From NCBI RefSeq assembly GCF_004348345.1, contig NZ_SMJZ01000085.1, positions 1 through 33,804 on the forward strand: a stretch of DNA of 33,804 nt. The letters are read 5' to 3'. Position 1 is the first letter of the stretch. The number at the start of each line of letters is the position of its first letter. Source of the stretch: Nonomuraea longispora. GTDB taxonomy: Bacteria > Actinomycetota > Actinomycetes > Streptosporangiales > Streptosporangiaceae. Below the pieces are notes generated by a model that did not search any database, had not been told where the DNA came from, and saw only the letters and a list, made by a program, of their open reading frames with translations. Of the stretch, positions 17,205-24,444 are shown piece by piece. Position numbers and translations under genes: made by a program.

Positions 17205-17264
17205 GTGGAGCCTTTCGGCGGCGGGATTTCTTGTGGTGAGAACTCATCTACCGGAGGCTCCACG
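17204..17264 (-). promoter_or_regulatory. Leader hairpin at the IS5-type transposase start
   Basis: CGTGGAGCCT and AGGCTCCACG pair over a 41-nt spacer. The downstream arm contains the only purine-rich RBS-like bases and its last G is the first base of the GTG start. A transcript entering from outside would fold and hide the initiation site. Confidence 0.5.
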
Positions 17265-17493
17265 CCCGTCTCCGGCCTTCGATGACTCCTCCCGAAAGGC
17301 CCGATACGTCACTGCCTGCGTCTTAGAAATCCCCAATCGTCCTAAATTATCTCGCTGTAGGGTCGGGAGCTGGCGCGGTGGCGTCTCCTGGCGGTAGGGC
17401 TCGGGGCCTGTCTTCCGCCGGTTTCCCGGTCGGCTGTGCCCTCCCCGATGACCATGGCCAGGTTCGTGGCTCCGTTTCCAGCTCCCGCCGCAT

Positions 17494-17527
17494 CGAACCG
17501 TGCATGCGGTTCTCCCGCACACGGCTC
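17494..17527 (-). ncRNA. Group II intron domain V
   Basis: The 34-nt hairpin begins GAGCCGTGTGCGGG, has a GAGAA-type loop and ends CCGCATGCACGGTTC. This is the conserved catalytic core of group II ribozymes. It starts at the stop codon of the RT gene, as expected. Confidence 0.85.
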
Positions 17528-18917
17528 ACCGACGTCGTTCACCGGCGGCATTCGGTCTCACCCGCCAGGGCTTGCCCGCCCTGGGTGCGACAGTGATTCC
17601 ATACAAGCTGATCAATCCGAGGTCGATCGGCCGGGAGTTGAGCAGTACCTGCCAGCCGAACGCCATGCTGCGGCGGTGACGTCGGCGCATAAAGTGCGCC
17701 AGCCGCCACTGCGCATACCGTCTGATCTTGCTGAGGCGCTGGGCCGAATGTCCGTAACGGAAATAGGCGGCCCAACCGCGAAGGAAGGCGTTCAGCCTCT
17801 CCACGATCGCCTCCGGCCACAGCAGCATCCACCGCCGGGAGGTGATCTCCCGGATCCGGTCGCGGGCGTGCTGCATGGCCTTGTCCGCGGGCCAGCGAGC
17901 CAGGAACGTCACCTTCGGCTTGCCCCGATCCCCTCGCGAGCGGACCAGGCGGTGATGAAAGCCCAGGAAATCGAAGCCGTCGCCACCGACCTGAAGGTGG
18001 ATGATGCGGGTCTTGGCCGCCTTCGGCTCCAGCCCAAGCTCGGCCAGCAGCTCGGTCAACCGGGCCAGCGCCCGTTCGGCCTGACTGCGCGACCAGCACA
18101 TCACGACCACGTCGTCGGCGAACCGCACCATCGCCCCGTCCGCGCCGTCCCACGCCCGATCTAATCGGTGCAGGTAGACGTTGCAGAGCAAGGGTGAGAC
18201 TGGACCGCCCTGCGGGGTTCCGTTGACCGGCCGCCGCACCTGCCCGTCCTCCATCGCCCCCGCGCGCAAGATCGCGCGCAGCAGCGTGAGCACGGACTGG
18301 TCGCAGACGCGTTCCTCGATCGCGTGCATCAACTCCTGATGCGGAATCGCCGAAAAGCAGTCGGCGATGTCCGTCTCGACCACCCACCGGCGGCCCCGCG
18401 CGCACTCGCCGATGAGTACCTGCAGGGCGTCGTGCGCTGACCGTCGCGGGCGCAACCCGAACGAGCAGTCGGCCATGTCGGCCTCGAAGACCGGCTCGAG
18501 CACGATCTTCACCGCCGCTTGCACGATCCGGTCCCGAACGGCGGGTATCGACAGCGGTCGGTACTGATCCTTCAGCCCCGGCTTGGGGATCAGCACGCGC
18601 CGTGCCGGCAGCGGCCGATACCGCCGCTCCCGCAGTTCGGCGGCCACCTCGTCCAGGAGCCGGTCGACTCCGTACTCCTCGACCTGGGCCAAGGTGGTCT
18701 TGTCGATGCCCGGCGCGCCGTCATTGCGGCGCACCGCCGCCCACGCGCGCTGCAACACGTCTCTGCGGCAGACCTTGTCGAACAGCGCGTGGAACCGACG
18801 TCCGGGATCGGCCTTGGCCGCCCGGTAGAGCGCATGCTGCAGGGCGCGGACCGGATCACGCGGAACACGCGGTTCCGATGATCCCTTCACGGCGGGACTA
18901 GCCTGACCGGCACTCAC
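17526..18917 (-). CDS. ltrA: Group II intron reverse transcriptase/maturase
   Basis: 463 aa from GTG 18917, with GGGAGG a few bases upstream. RT blocks are complete: IDKTTLAQ (RT1), RRVLIPKPGLKDQYRPLSIP (RT2), WVVETDIADCFSAIPH (RT3), VNGTPQGGPVSPLLCNVYL (RT4, 233-251), and the catalytic FADD at 266-269 (RT5; YADD in most relatives). The maturase (X/GIIM) domain WMLLWPEAIVERLNAFLRGW, then YFRYGH, follows. There is no C-terminal HNH endonuclease. The protein helps the intron splice and reverse-transcribes it during retrohoming. The gene looks intact. Confidence 0.93.
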   Translation of the reverse strand: MSAGQASPAVKGSSEPRVPRDPVRALQHALYRAAKADPGRRFHALFDKVCRRDVLQRAWAAVRRNDGAPGIDKTTLAQVEEYGVDRLLDEVAAELRERRYRPLPARRVLIPKPGLKDQYRPLSIPAVRDRIVQAAVKIVLEPVFEADMADCSFGLRPRRSAHDALQVLIGECARGRRWVVETDIADCFSAIPHQELMHAIEERVCDQSVLTLLRAILRAGAMEDGQVRRPVNGTPQGGPVSPLLCNVYLHRLDRAWDGADGAMVRFADDVVVMCWSRSQAERALARLTELLAELGLEPKAAKTRIIHLQVGGDGFDFLGFHHRLVRSRGDRGKPKVTFLARWPADKAMQHARDRIREITSRRWMLLWPEAIVERLNAFLRGWAAYFRYGHSAQRLSKIRRYAQWRLAHFMRRRHRRSMAFGWQVLLNSRPIDLGLISLYGITVAPRAGKPWRVRPNAAGERRR

Positions 18918-19514
18918 CGGGCCCCTCCCTGTCAGTCGCTGCGCATCGACGAAGCAGCGGCCCTTCCCTTCACCGCCGGTTGTGTTGTCCGGTCGGCTCG
19001 ATCGGTACTACGGCCGCCTCCGACGCCCACCCGGCTCACCACCCACTTCCCGGCTTCGACCGGTTATAGGGCGCGACGCTCCAGCAACACCCATATGTCC
19101 GCAGGTTGCCGGGCCGGGGAGGGCCTCCCCAGTTCCCGCCGCCACTATCGGCACGTTCCGCGCCCCATACGCCGAGGAGTCCTTGACAGCTGCGCTTCCA
19201 GGCTCTTCACCGCGTCCATGGCCTTCGCCCCGGTTTCGAGAGGCTCGGCACTCCCTTGTCCCGCCCAAAGGGCAGGCTGAGTAACGACGCCGCAGGCTTC
19301 GCTTCATGCTACGGACCGCACCGTCGCTCCCCCATGAACAGGGCCTTTGACGCTGGGCTTCGACCCCGCCCGTTTCCAGACGAAGCCGCCAGCCTGCTAC
19401 CGGGCCTCCTGGCAGCTACCCGGGCCGGACTTCCACCGGCAAGCGACGACGAGCTTACGAACAGCAAGATCAGCCGCTATGTCACGGCTTCACCTCCTGC
19501 TCTGCTGGGCGCAC
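18918..19514 (-). ncRNA. Group II intron 5' RNA (domains I-IV)
   Basis: These ~600 bases hold no protein gene; the short open frames here are by-products of structured RNA. They run from the GTGCGCCC 5' boundary to the RBS of the RT gene. Confidence 0.7.
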
Positions 19515-19922
19515 GAGATCACCTCATTGGACTGGATCTCGACCCTCGACCGGCCCGGAGTCGACTCCGACGTGCTCAACCGCCGAACGATCGCGAGCAT
19601 GCTGCTCGCCGGTCAGACGATCCAACAGATCGCCATGGCGCTCAACGTCAACGAAACCCACCTACGTCTCCACATCGAGGCAACCGGACACACCGCACGA
19701 CAGGCTCCGGTAGCCCAGAGTCACGCCCAGGATCGCATCACTATTCGCCGCGAATTGCTAGCCCCCGATCGGCTACGTCAGCTTCATGAAGAAGAAAAGC
19801 GATCGCAGGGCGAGATCGCCGCGCAGGCAGGCTGCTATCCCAGAACAGTCCGCACTGCACTCGTTGACGCGCAGATCCCCATTTGTTCTCCGCTCCAACC
19901 TAAAACGGGTCTTCGAACTTGA
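19515..19922 (+). pseudogene. C-terminal fragment of an HTH protein, cut by the group II intron
   Basis: About 135 codons in one frame from 19515, directly abutting the intron boundary. Two HTH-like segments are visible: RRTIASMLLAGQTIQQIAMA (~30-50) and LRQLHEEEKRSQGEIAAQAG (~90-115). I do not recognise the family with certainty; TniQ-like or another transposition-associated DNA-binding protein is possible. The upstream part should lie left of the intron, but the IS5-type element sits close there and no convincing N-terminal piece is visible. The last residues may come from the start of the ISL3-type element. Confidence 0.45.
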
Positions 19923-19963
19923 TCGGGGTGTGAGGATCCGCCGGCTCCAGAAGGCTTGAGAGG

Positions 19964-20029
19964 GCTCGTGGTTCTCGGTGATCCTTCTTGTTGTCGAGGC
20001 AAGAAGATCACAGCAGAGAAGCCACGAGC
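19964..20029 (+). promoter_or_regulatory. Leader hairpin at the ISL3-type transposase start
   Basis: Arms 19964-19990 and 20000-20029 pair almost completely (outer GCTCGTGG...TTCTC with GAGAA...CCACGAGC, inner GTGATC...TTCTTG with CAAGAAGATCAC; single-base bulges). The structure ends exactly one base before ATG 20030. No free RBS is visible, so the transposase start is probably occluded on read-through transcripts. Confidence 0.55.
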
Positions 20030-20872
20030 ATGGTCAACGATACGACGCTGCTGCTCGGCCTGGACGGGGTGACCGTCACGAAGGTCGTCGCCGCAGGTGA
20101 TGGGCAGCAGGATGGACCGGTGGTGCATCTGGCCACCGCAGATGAACGGGCCCGATGCTGCCCGCAGTGTGGAGTTGCCGCGGTCCGGATGAAGGAATGG
20201 GACACCACCCACCCGCGGGATCTTCCGGTCGGCGGGCGGCGGTGTGCGTTGCGGTGGCGGAAGCGGCGCTGGTGCTGTGACCAGGCATCCTGCCCGCATC
20301 GGACCTTCACCGAGCAGGTGCCGCAGATCCCCGTGCGATCCCGGCTGACGGTGCGATTACGCCAGGCCGCCGGTGCCGTCGTCGGGGACGGCGGGCGAAC
20401 GGTGATTCAATCGGCGCGCGATCACGGGGTGTCCTGGCCGATCGTGTCGGCGGCGTTCATCGAGCACGCCCGCAGGGTGCTGCCCGCCCAGCCGGAGCCG
20501 GTCACCGTGCTCGGCATCGACGAGGTGCGCCGTGGCCCTCCTCGCTGGGTGCTGGAGGAGAGCACCGGGACCTGGGCGACGGTGGCGGATCGCTGGCATA
20601 CCGGTTTCGTGGACCTGTCCGGTGATCAGGAGCTGCTCGGCCAGGTCGAGGGCCGCACCATCGCCGCGGTGACCAGCTGGCTCGGCCAGCGGGAGGCCTC
20701 CTGGCGGGCGCGAGTGGCCTTCGTCGCGATCGACATGTGCACCATCTTCAAGGCCATCACAGGCGCCACCTTGATCGCACGAGGTCACCCCCTTCATGCG
20801 ACTCCCCAGGGACACCAATTCCTTCGGGAGGTGGAGTACCTCCTCAAGCTCCTGGACGGTGACTCTTTGTGA
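20030..20872 (+). pseudogene. ISL3-type transposase, 3'-truncated
   Basis: The start is typical of ISL3 transposases: LLLGLDGVTVTKVV, a zinc-ribbon CCPQCG...CxxxxCPH (residues ~44-90), then the beginning of the DDE domain (VTVLGIDEVRR with the first Asp, and VAFVAIDMCTIFKA with the second). Similarity stops at ~residue 243 (near 20756); the remaining ~37 codons are unrelated and end at 20872. A full-length protein is >400 aa, so the final catalytic Glu and the right end of the IS are gone. Not expected to be active. Confidence 0.75.
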
Positions 20873-20992
20873 CTGCTATCCACGTCGTCGCCTAACCGAT
20901 TGCTCACGGACCACCAACCAGCCCGATGCGCATGACCTCGGATTTCTGACGTCTTCCCAGCTACCAGTGCTCAACAAGTCGCGGACCCTACA
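20862..20992 (-). repeat. Right end of unit 1 (TIR plus right-type subterminal sequence)
   Basis: Reading inward from 20992: TGTAGGGTCCGCGA, then CTTGTTGAGCACTGGT and AGAAATCCG. The right end of unit 2 matches at ~29 of the first 30 bases (one difference, T/G) and more loosely over ~130 bp, down to a shared GTGACTCT. The AGGG repeat follows at 20993-20996. Confidence 0.75.
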
Positions 20993-21010
20993 AGGGTGTA
21001 GGGTCCGCGA
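20979..21010. repeat. Abutted right-left junction of units 1 and 2
   Basis: The 14-bp right TIR, the 4-bp AGGG and the 14-bp left TIR form a perfect 32-bp dyad. The spacer equals the length of the direct repeat. The structure is that of two transposon ends joined head to tail. Confidence 0.8.
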
Positions 21011-21027
21011 TTCGATTGTGATGTCGG
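20997..21027 (+). repeat. Left end of unit 2
   Basis: TGTAGGGTCCGCGA is followed by TTCGAT and then ATGTCGG, the same order as the left end of unit 1. Confidence 0.75.
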
Positions 21028-21153
21028 ACGCACGGGGTTTCTGATCGCGGGAGCAGGACCTGTTGCGGATATCGGTGCGCTGTCGCGTCGAAACTGGGCG
21101 GCGGACTTCAAATCGATGATGGAGGGACGCGGGCGATCGGGCAGCATGGAGTT

Positions 21154-21879
21154 ATGGATCAACTGAAGGTGGTCGTCTTCGATGCGATGGGCGTTCTCTA
21201 TCGGTTCGGCGACGTTCAAGGTCGCGTCCTGATCCCGTACCTGCGTGCTCAAGGATGCACGGCGCCGGAGCAGGAGATCCGTGCCGCCTACCGGTCAGCG
21301 ACGTTGGGAGACCTGACGACCGCTCAGTTCTGGTCGGCCGTCGGGACACCGGCGGAAGAGCGCGACGAGGACTACTGCCAACGGCACCAACTCACCGAAG
21401 GCGCGCTGCAAGCCATAGAAGAGTTGGCCCGTGACGGCCTGGCACTGGCGTGTCTGAGCAACGACACGGCGACATGGTCGGCGATCGTGCGGCGCCGTTT
21501 CGGCTTGGATCGTCATATCCAACGGTGGTTCATCAGCTCTGACCTGCGGGCCCGCAAACCCGACAAACGCGCCTACGAGGCGCTGCTGGACACGCTTGGC
21601 GCCCGTCCGGAAGGGGTGGTGTTCGTCGACGACCGCCCGGTCAATCTCGCTCCCGCTCGTTCCCTGGGGATGCGCACGATCCTCTTCTGGAGCGACGACA
21701 CCGATGCCCATCCCGAACCCGCTGGCCGGCAAGACCCGCAATACAGCGTCAGGACGATGCCGCAGCTGGTCACCGTCATTCGCGAACTCCGCTCGGCGGC
21801 GATTCATGGAGGCGAAACGACGTTCGGCCGTCCGGCAACGGCATATGAGCCGATGGAAGGGGAAGGGCTGGACCACTGA
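21154..21879 (+). CDS. HAD-superfamily hydrolase (subclass IA-like)
   Basis: 241 aa. Motif I is VVFDAMGVLY (nucleophile Asp10; the usual second Asp is replaced by Met12). Motif II is LSND (Ser102), motif III is ARKPDKRAYE (Lys135) and motif IV is VFVDDRPVN (Asp159-Asp160). All catalytic positions except the general acid Asp are present; several IA members (YihX-like, haloacid dehalogenase-like) also lack it. It is expected to hydrolyse a phosphorylated or halogenated small molecule. GGAG lies only 3 bp from ATG 21154, so the start is slightly uncertain. It is followed 5 bp later by the alpha/beta hydrolase gene; together they form the cargo operon of unit 2. Confidence 0.85.
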   Translation: MDQLKVVVFDAMGVLYRFGDVQGRVLIPYLRAQGCTAPEQEIRAAYRSATLGDLTTAQFWSAVGTPAEERDEDYCQRHQLTEGALQAIEELARDGLALACLSNDTATWSAIVRRRFGLDRHIQRWFISSDLRARKPDKRAYEALLDTLGARPEGVVFVDDRPVNLAPARSLGMRTILFWSDDTDAHPEPAGRQDPQYSVRTMPQLVTVIRELRSAAIHGGETTFGRPATAYEPMEGEGLDH

Positions 21880-21884
21880 TCCCG

Positions 21885-22739
21885 ATGTTCACCGAAAGCA
21901 CAGTGGCGGTGTCCAGCGAACCGGCCGTCGAACTGTTCGTCGCGCGCACCGTTCGTCCGGCTGGACGGGTGATGTTGGTGATCCACGGTGGTCCCGACTG
22001 GGACCACACCTACCTGCGGAAACCCCTCGACCAACTCGCTGGCTGCCACCAGCTGATCATGCCGGATCTGCGCGGGTGCGGGCGTTCCACCCGTGGACTC
22101 GCCGATGATCAGTACACCCCTGCCGCGGCCGTCGAGGACCTCATCGCGCTCTTGGACGTCCTGGGCTGCGGGCAGGTTGACGTACTCGGATTCTCCTACG
22201 GTGGTCTCATCGCTCAACGCCTGGCTTTGGCTGCTCCCGAACGGGTGCGACGGCTGATCATTGCCTCCAGCAACATTCTCCCCGTGCCCTCGGATGCTTT
22301 TGACGGCTGGCATGAACGCGCCGAGCGGCTCACCGCCGAAACAGCAGTGTGGTCCGATACATCTCTGTCTGGCCCCGAACTGACCCGCGCGGCCGCTGTC
22401 GCCTCAGCCAGAGCGAACGTCTGGCGCCCACAAGCACTGGGCGATTACCTTGGCCGCCTGACGCGCATCCACTTCACCGCCGAGTGGTTGCGCCCCCTGC
22501 GGGCCGGCATCCTGCCCACCGCCCGCCCCGAGGATTCGGCTCGGAAACTTGCCGCCGTCGGTCATCCCGTGCTCTTGCTCCACGGGCGACAAGACATGAC
22601 TTTCCCTGCGGCCCTGATCGAGCACACCGCGGAGTTGATTCCCTCCGCCAGAGCCGTGGTGATCGAGGAAGCAGGCCACATGGCTCATATCGACCAGTCC
22701 CGGGAGTGGCTCAACACCGTCGCCCAGTTCCTACGCTGA
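21885..22739 (+). CDS. Alpha/beta hydrolase (proline iminopeptidase-like)
   Basis: 284 aa. The oxyanion motif is VIHGGPDWDHTYL (34-38 HGGPD), the nucleophile elbow is GFSYGG (Ser104), the acid lies in HGRQDMTFP and the catalytic His in EEAGHMAHID near the C-terminus. HGGP is shared by proline iminopeptidases and by epoxide hydrolase or haloperoxidase-like relatives; the substrate is not determinable. It is cotranscribed with the HAD gene 5 bp upstream. Gene length and motifs are complete, so the cassette cargo looks functional. Confidence 0.87.
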   Translation: MFTESTVAVSSEPAVELFVARTVRPAGRVMLVIHGGPDWDHTYLRKPLDQLAGCHQLIMPDLRGCGRSTRGLADDQYTPAAAVEDLIALLDVLGCGQVDVLGFSYGGLIAQRLALAAPERVRRLIIASSNILPVPSDAFDGWHERAERLTAETAVWSDTSLSGPELTRAAAVASARANVWRPQALGDYLGRLTRIHFTAEWLRPLRAGILPTARPEDSARKLAAVGHPVLLLHGRQDMTFPAALIEHTAELIPSARAVVIEEAGHMAHIDQSREWLNTVAQFLR

Positions 22740-22824
22740 GATCAGCATCGACAACAGGGAACCCGAGAGCGATCGCGCGGCGGGCATTTCTCGCGGAGAC
22801 CAAGCAGTCCGTCAGCTGCGGACC

Positions 22825-22958
22825 GTGACTCTCTGCGTTCATCGCCTCGCACCAACCACGAGGCGATTGCTCATACATCACCGACGAACCGGTGCCCACC
22901 AAGCCCGGATTTCTGCATTTCCGCTGCAACCAGTGCTCACCAAGTCGCGGACCCTACA
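22825..22958 (-). repeat. Right end of unit 2
   Basis: Reading inward from 22958: TGTAGGGTCCGCGA, CTTGGTGAGCACTGGT, then AGAAATCCG. It is about 65% alike to the right end of unit 1 beyond the first 30 bp, so the two ends are related but not recent copies. AGGG follows at 22959-22962, and the PBP stop codon begins 7 bp further on. The rest of 22740-22968 holds no gene. Confidence 0.75.
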
Positions 22959-22968
22959 AGGGCAGGAC

Positions 22969-24408
22969 TCACGCCAGAGCGGCCTCGATCACCGCGCGGG
23001 CCACGTCCGCCACCGCGCCCGCCCGGTGGCCGGGGTTCTCCAGCACCACGCCCACCGCCACCTCCGGCGCGTCCGCCGGCGCGAACGCCGTCATCAGCGC
23101 GTGGTCGCCGGTGACGATGCCCTTCTCCGAGGTGTCGGACTTGGCGGCCACCTCCACGCCGGGGATGGACGCCGGGCCGCCCGCGTGCGTGACCGTCGTC
23201 ATCATCGCCGCCAGGTACCTCGCGAGCACGGGCGACAGGGCCGTACGGTAGGGCGCCGGGTCGGCCCGGCCGATCACCGAGCCGTCCGCCAGCCGCTCCT
23301 CCTCCACCAGGTACGGCCGCATCAGCACCCCGTTGTTGGCCACGGCCGCCGACAACATGGCCAGCATCAGCGGCGTCACCCGGTCGTCGTGGCGGCCGAT
23401 CGCGGACAGGGCGGTCCGCGCCCGGTCCATGCCGACGGGGAAGACGCTGGGCGTCGTGCCCAGCGGGATCGTCAGGCCCGTCGCGTTGAACCCGAACGCC
23501 TCGGCCTGGTCGCGCAGCAGGTCCTGCCCGAGTTGCAGCCCGATGCCGGCGAACGCGGTGTCGCACGACGCCATGAACGCGTACGTGAGGGTCGGGCGCT
23601 CCTGGGCGCAGCGCTCGCCGTTGTCCACGTACATGGGGGTGCCGGGCAGGCGCAGGCGGGCGGGCGCCTCCACCACGGTCGACGGGGCGTACTCGCCGGA
23701 GGACAGCGCCGCCGCCGTGGTGACCAGCTTGAACGTGGACCCGGGCGGATACAGCCCGTGCAGCGCCCTGTTCACCATCGGCCGCGCGGGGGCGTGGCGG
23801 ATGCCTTCGGCCGTCTCGGCGAGGCGGTCGCGGTCGAAGGTGGTCAGGGCGTTCGGGTCGTAGGCCGGGTAGCTGGCCAGCGCCAGGATCGCGCCCGTCG
23901 CCGGGCTGATGGCCACGGCCGCGCCGGGGACGCCGGTGGCCCTGAGGCTCTGGTAGGCCGCCCACTGCACTCGTTCGCTGATCGTCAGCCGGACGTCGGC
24001 GCCCTCCACGACGCCGTCCCTGACGAGCGATTGCACCCGCACCTTGGCGTCCCTGCCGGACAACACCGCGTCCTGCGCGCGTTCGATGCCGGTGGAGCCC
24101 GCCAGGGAGACGTGGCCGGTGACGGGGGCGTACAGCCGGCCGTGCCGGTAGACCCGCCGGTAGAGGTAGGGGCCCTCGCCGGTCGGGCGGCTGCTGGCGA
24201 CGGGCGTGCCCTCGTAGGTGAGGATGTCGCCGCGCGGACGCTCGAACCTGGCGATCAGCGGCCGCTCGTTCCTCTGGTCGGCGTTGAGCGTGTGCGAGCC
24301 GAACGCCTGGAGGAGCGTCACGTGCGCCAGCAGCACGAACAACATCGCCGCGCACGACCGGGCGACGCGGCGGAGCGGGATGTCGATCCGCCGCGCCCAC
24401 GATGCCAT
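22969..24408 (-). CDS. Penicillin-binding protein (PbpA-type transpeptidase) with altered motifs
   Basis: 479 aa. One N-terminal membrane anchor (~18-36), a dimerisation-like domain (RGDILTYEGTPVA; YAPVTGHVS) and a transpeptidase domain. The active-site tetrad STFK is intact (Ser224-Lys227). The second motif is SCD at 281-283 instead of SxN, and the third is KSD at 423-425 instead of KTG, with Leu in place of a usual aromatic residue downstream (HALMTAFAP). Class B PBPs cross-link peptidoglycan outside the membrane. These changes suggest low or altered activity, possibly reduced beta-lactam binding (inference). No clear RBS for ATG 24408. It ends 7 bp from the AGGG repeat of unit 2, so the insertion spared it. 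Confidence 0.85.
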   Translation of the reverse strand: MASWARRIDIPLRRVARSCAAMLFVLLAHVTLLQAFGSHTLNADQRNERPLIARFERPRGDILTYEGTPVASSRPTGEGPYLYRRVYRHGRLYAPVTGHVSLAGSTGIERAQDAVLSGRDAKVRVQSLVRDGVVEGADVRLTISERVQWAAYQSLRATGVPGAAVAISPATGAILALASYPAYDPNALTTFDRDRLAETAEGIRHAPARPMVNRALHGLYPPGSTFKLVTTAAALSSGEYAPSTVVEAPARLRLPGTPMYVDNGERCAQERPTLTYAFMASCDTAFAGIGLQLGQDLLRDQAEAFGFNATGLTIPLGTTPSVFPVGMDRARTALSAIGRHDDRVTPLMLAMLSAAVANNGVLMRPYLVEEERLADGSVIGRADPAPYRTALSPVLARYLAAMMTTVTHAGGPASIPGVEVAAKSDTSEKGIVTGDHALMTAFAPADAPEVAVGVVLENPGHRAGAVADVARAVIEAALA

Positions 24409-24444
24409 GCACTTCGGTCTACCAACCGAGGCGCAAAGACCGTG

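Larger units (their letters stand above)
16289..17264 (-). mobile_element. IS5-family-type insertion sequence (borders approximate)
   Basis: Identified from its transposase and leader hairpin. The stretch given covers the transposase gene plus the 5' leader; the true ends lie a little outside. I looked for matching terminal repeats around 16240-16300 and 17270-17345 and found only a weak GGAnnTCT-like match. It lies inside unit 1, immediately left of the group II intron. Confidence 0.65.
17383..19514 (-). mobile_element. Group II intron with maturase/reverse transcriptase ORF
   Basis: On the minus strand the 5' end GTGCGCCC begins at 19514, matching the GUGYG consensus, and is followed by the GTGGAAGTCC element of domain I near 19440. 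The RT gene sits in the domain IV position and a clear domain V overlaps its stop codon. The 3' end is placed near 17383, after a CCCTACCGCC stretch that could carry the branch-point A, and is uncertain by tens of bases. Total ~2.1 kb, normal for a bacterial intron. It is inserted in the antisense direction relative to the HTH-gene fragment at 19515. Confidence 0.85.
15240..20992. mobile_element. Transposon-like unit 1 with 14-bp terminal inverted repeats
   Basis: The unit is bounded by TGTAGGGTCCGCGA at 15240-15253 and its exact inverse at 20979-20992, with AGGG directly outside each end (15236-15239 and 20993-20996). Inside are a GNAT gene, an IS5-type element, a group II intron, an HTH-gene fragment and a truncated ISL3-type transposase gene. 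None of these appears to own the outer ends: the ISs have their own structure and lie internally. I infer a cargo cassette that originally carried the GNAT gene and later accumulated other elements. The mobilising transposase is not in the window. Confidence 0.65.
20997..22958. mobile_element. Transposon-like unit 2: 1.96-kb cargo cassette without transposase
   Basis: It is bounded by TGTAGGGTCCGCGA at 20997-21010 and its inverse at 22945-22958, flanked by AGGG on both sides (20993-20996, 22959-22962). The left and right subterminal sequences match those of unit 1. The interior holds only two codirectional metabolic genes and no transposase-like frame. The layout is that of mobile insertion cassettes known in Bacillus, which are moved in trans by a related IS. 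Here the family appears different and I cannot name the IS. Confidence 0.7.

Noticed and set aside
18982..19289. Small frames on both strands between the RT gene and 19514
   Set aside because: This is the group II intron 5' RNA; no frame resembles a protein.
20030..20872. ISL3-type transposase as the driver of the two TIR-bounded units
   Set aside because: It is truncated, lies inside unit 1 with its own leader structure, and unit 2 has the same ends with no trace of it.
20979..21010. Strong 14-bp stem-loop that could be called a terminator
   Set aside because: Both arms recur separately at 15240 and 22945 with conserved flanks, so the dyad is the meeting of two element ends rather than a terminator.
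15236..22962. Genomic island integrated at a tRNA by an integrase
   Set aside because: No integrase, no tRNA fragment at either border; the direct repeat is only 4 bp and the ends are inverted repeats, so transposition fits better.
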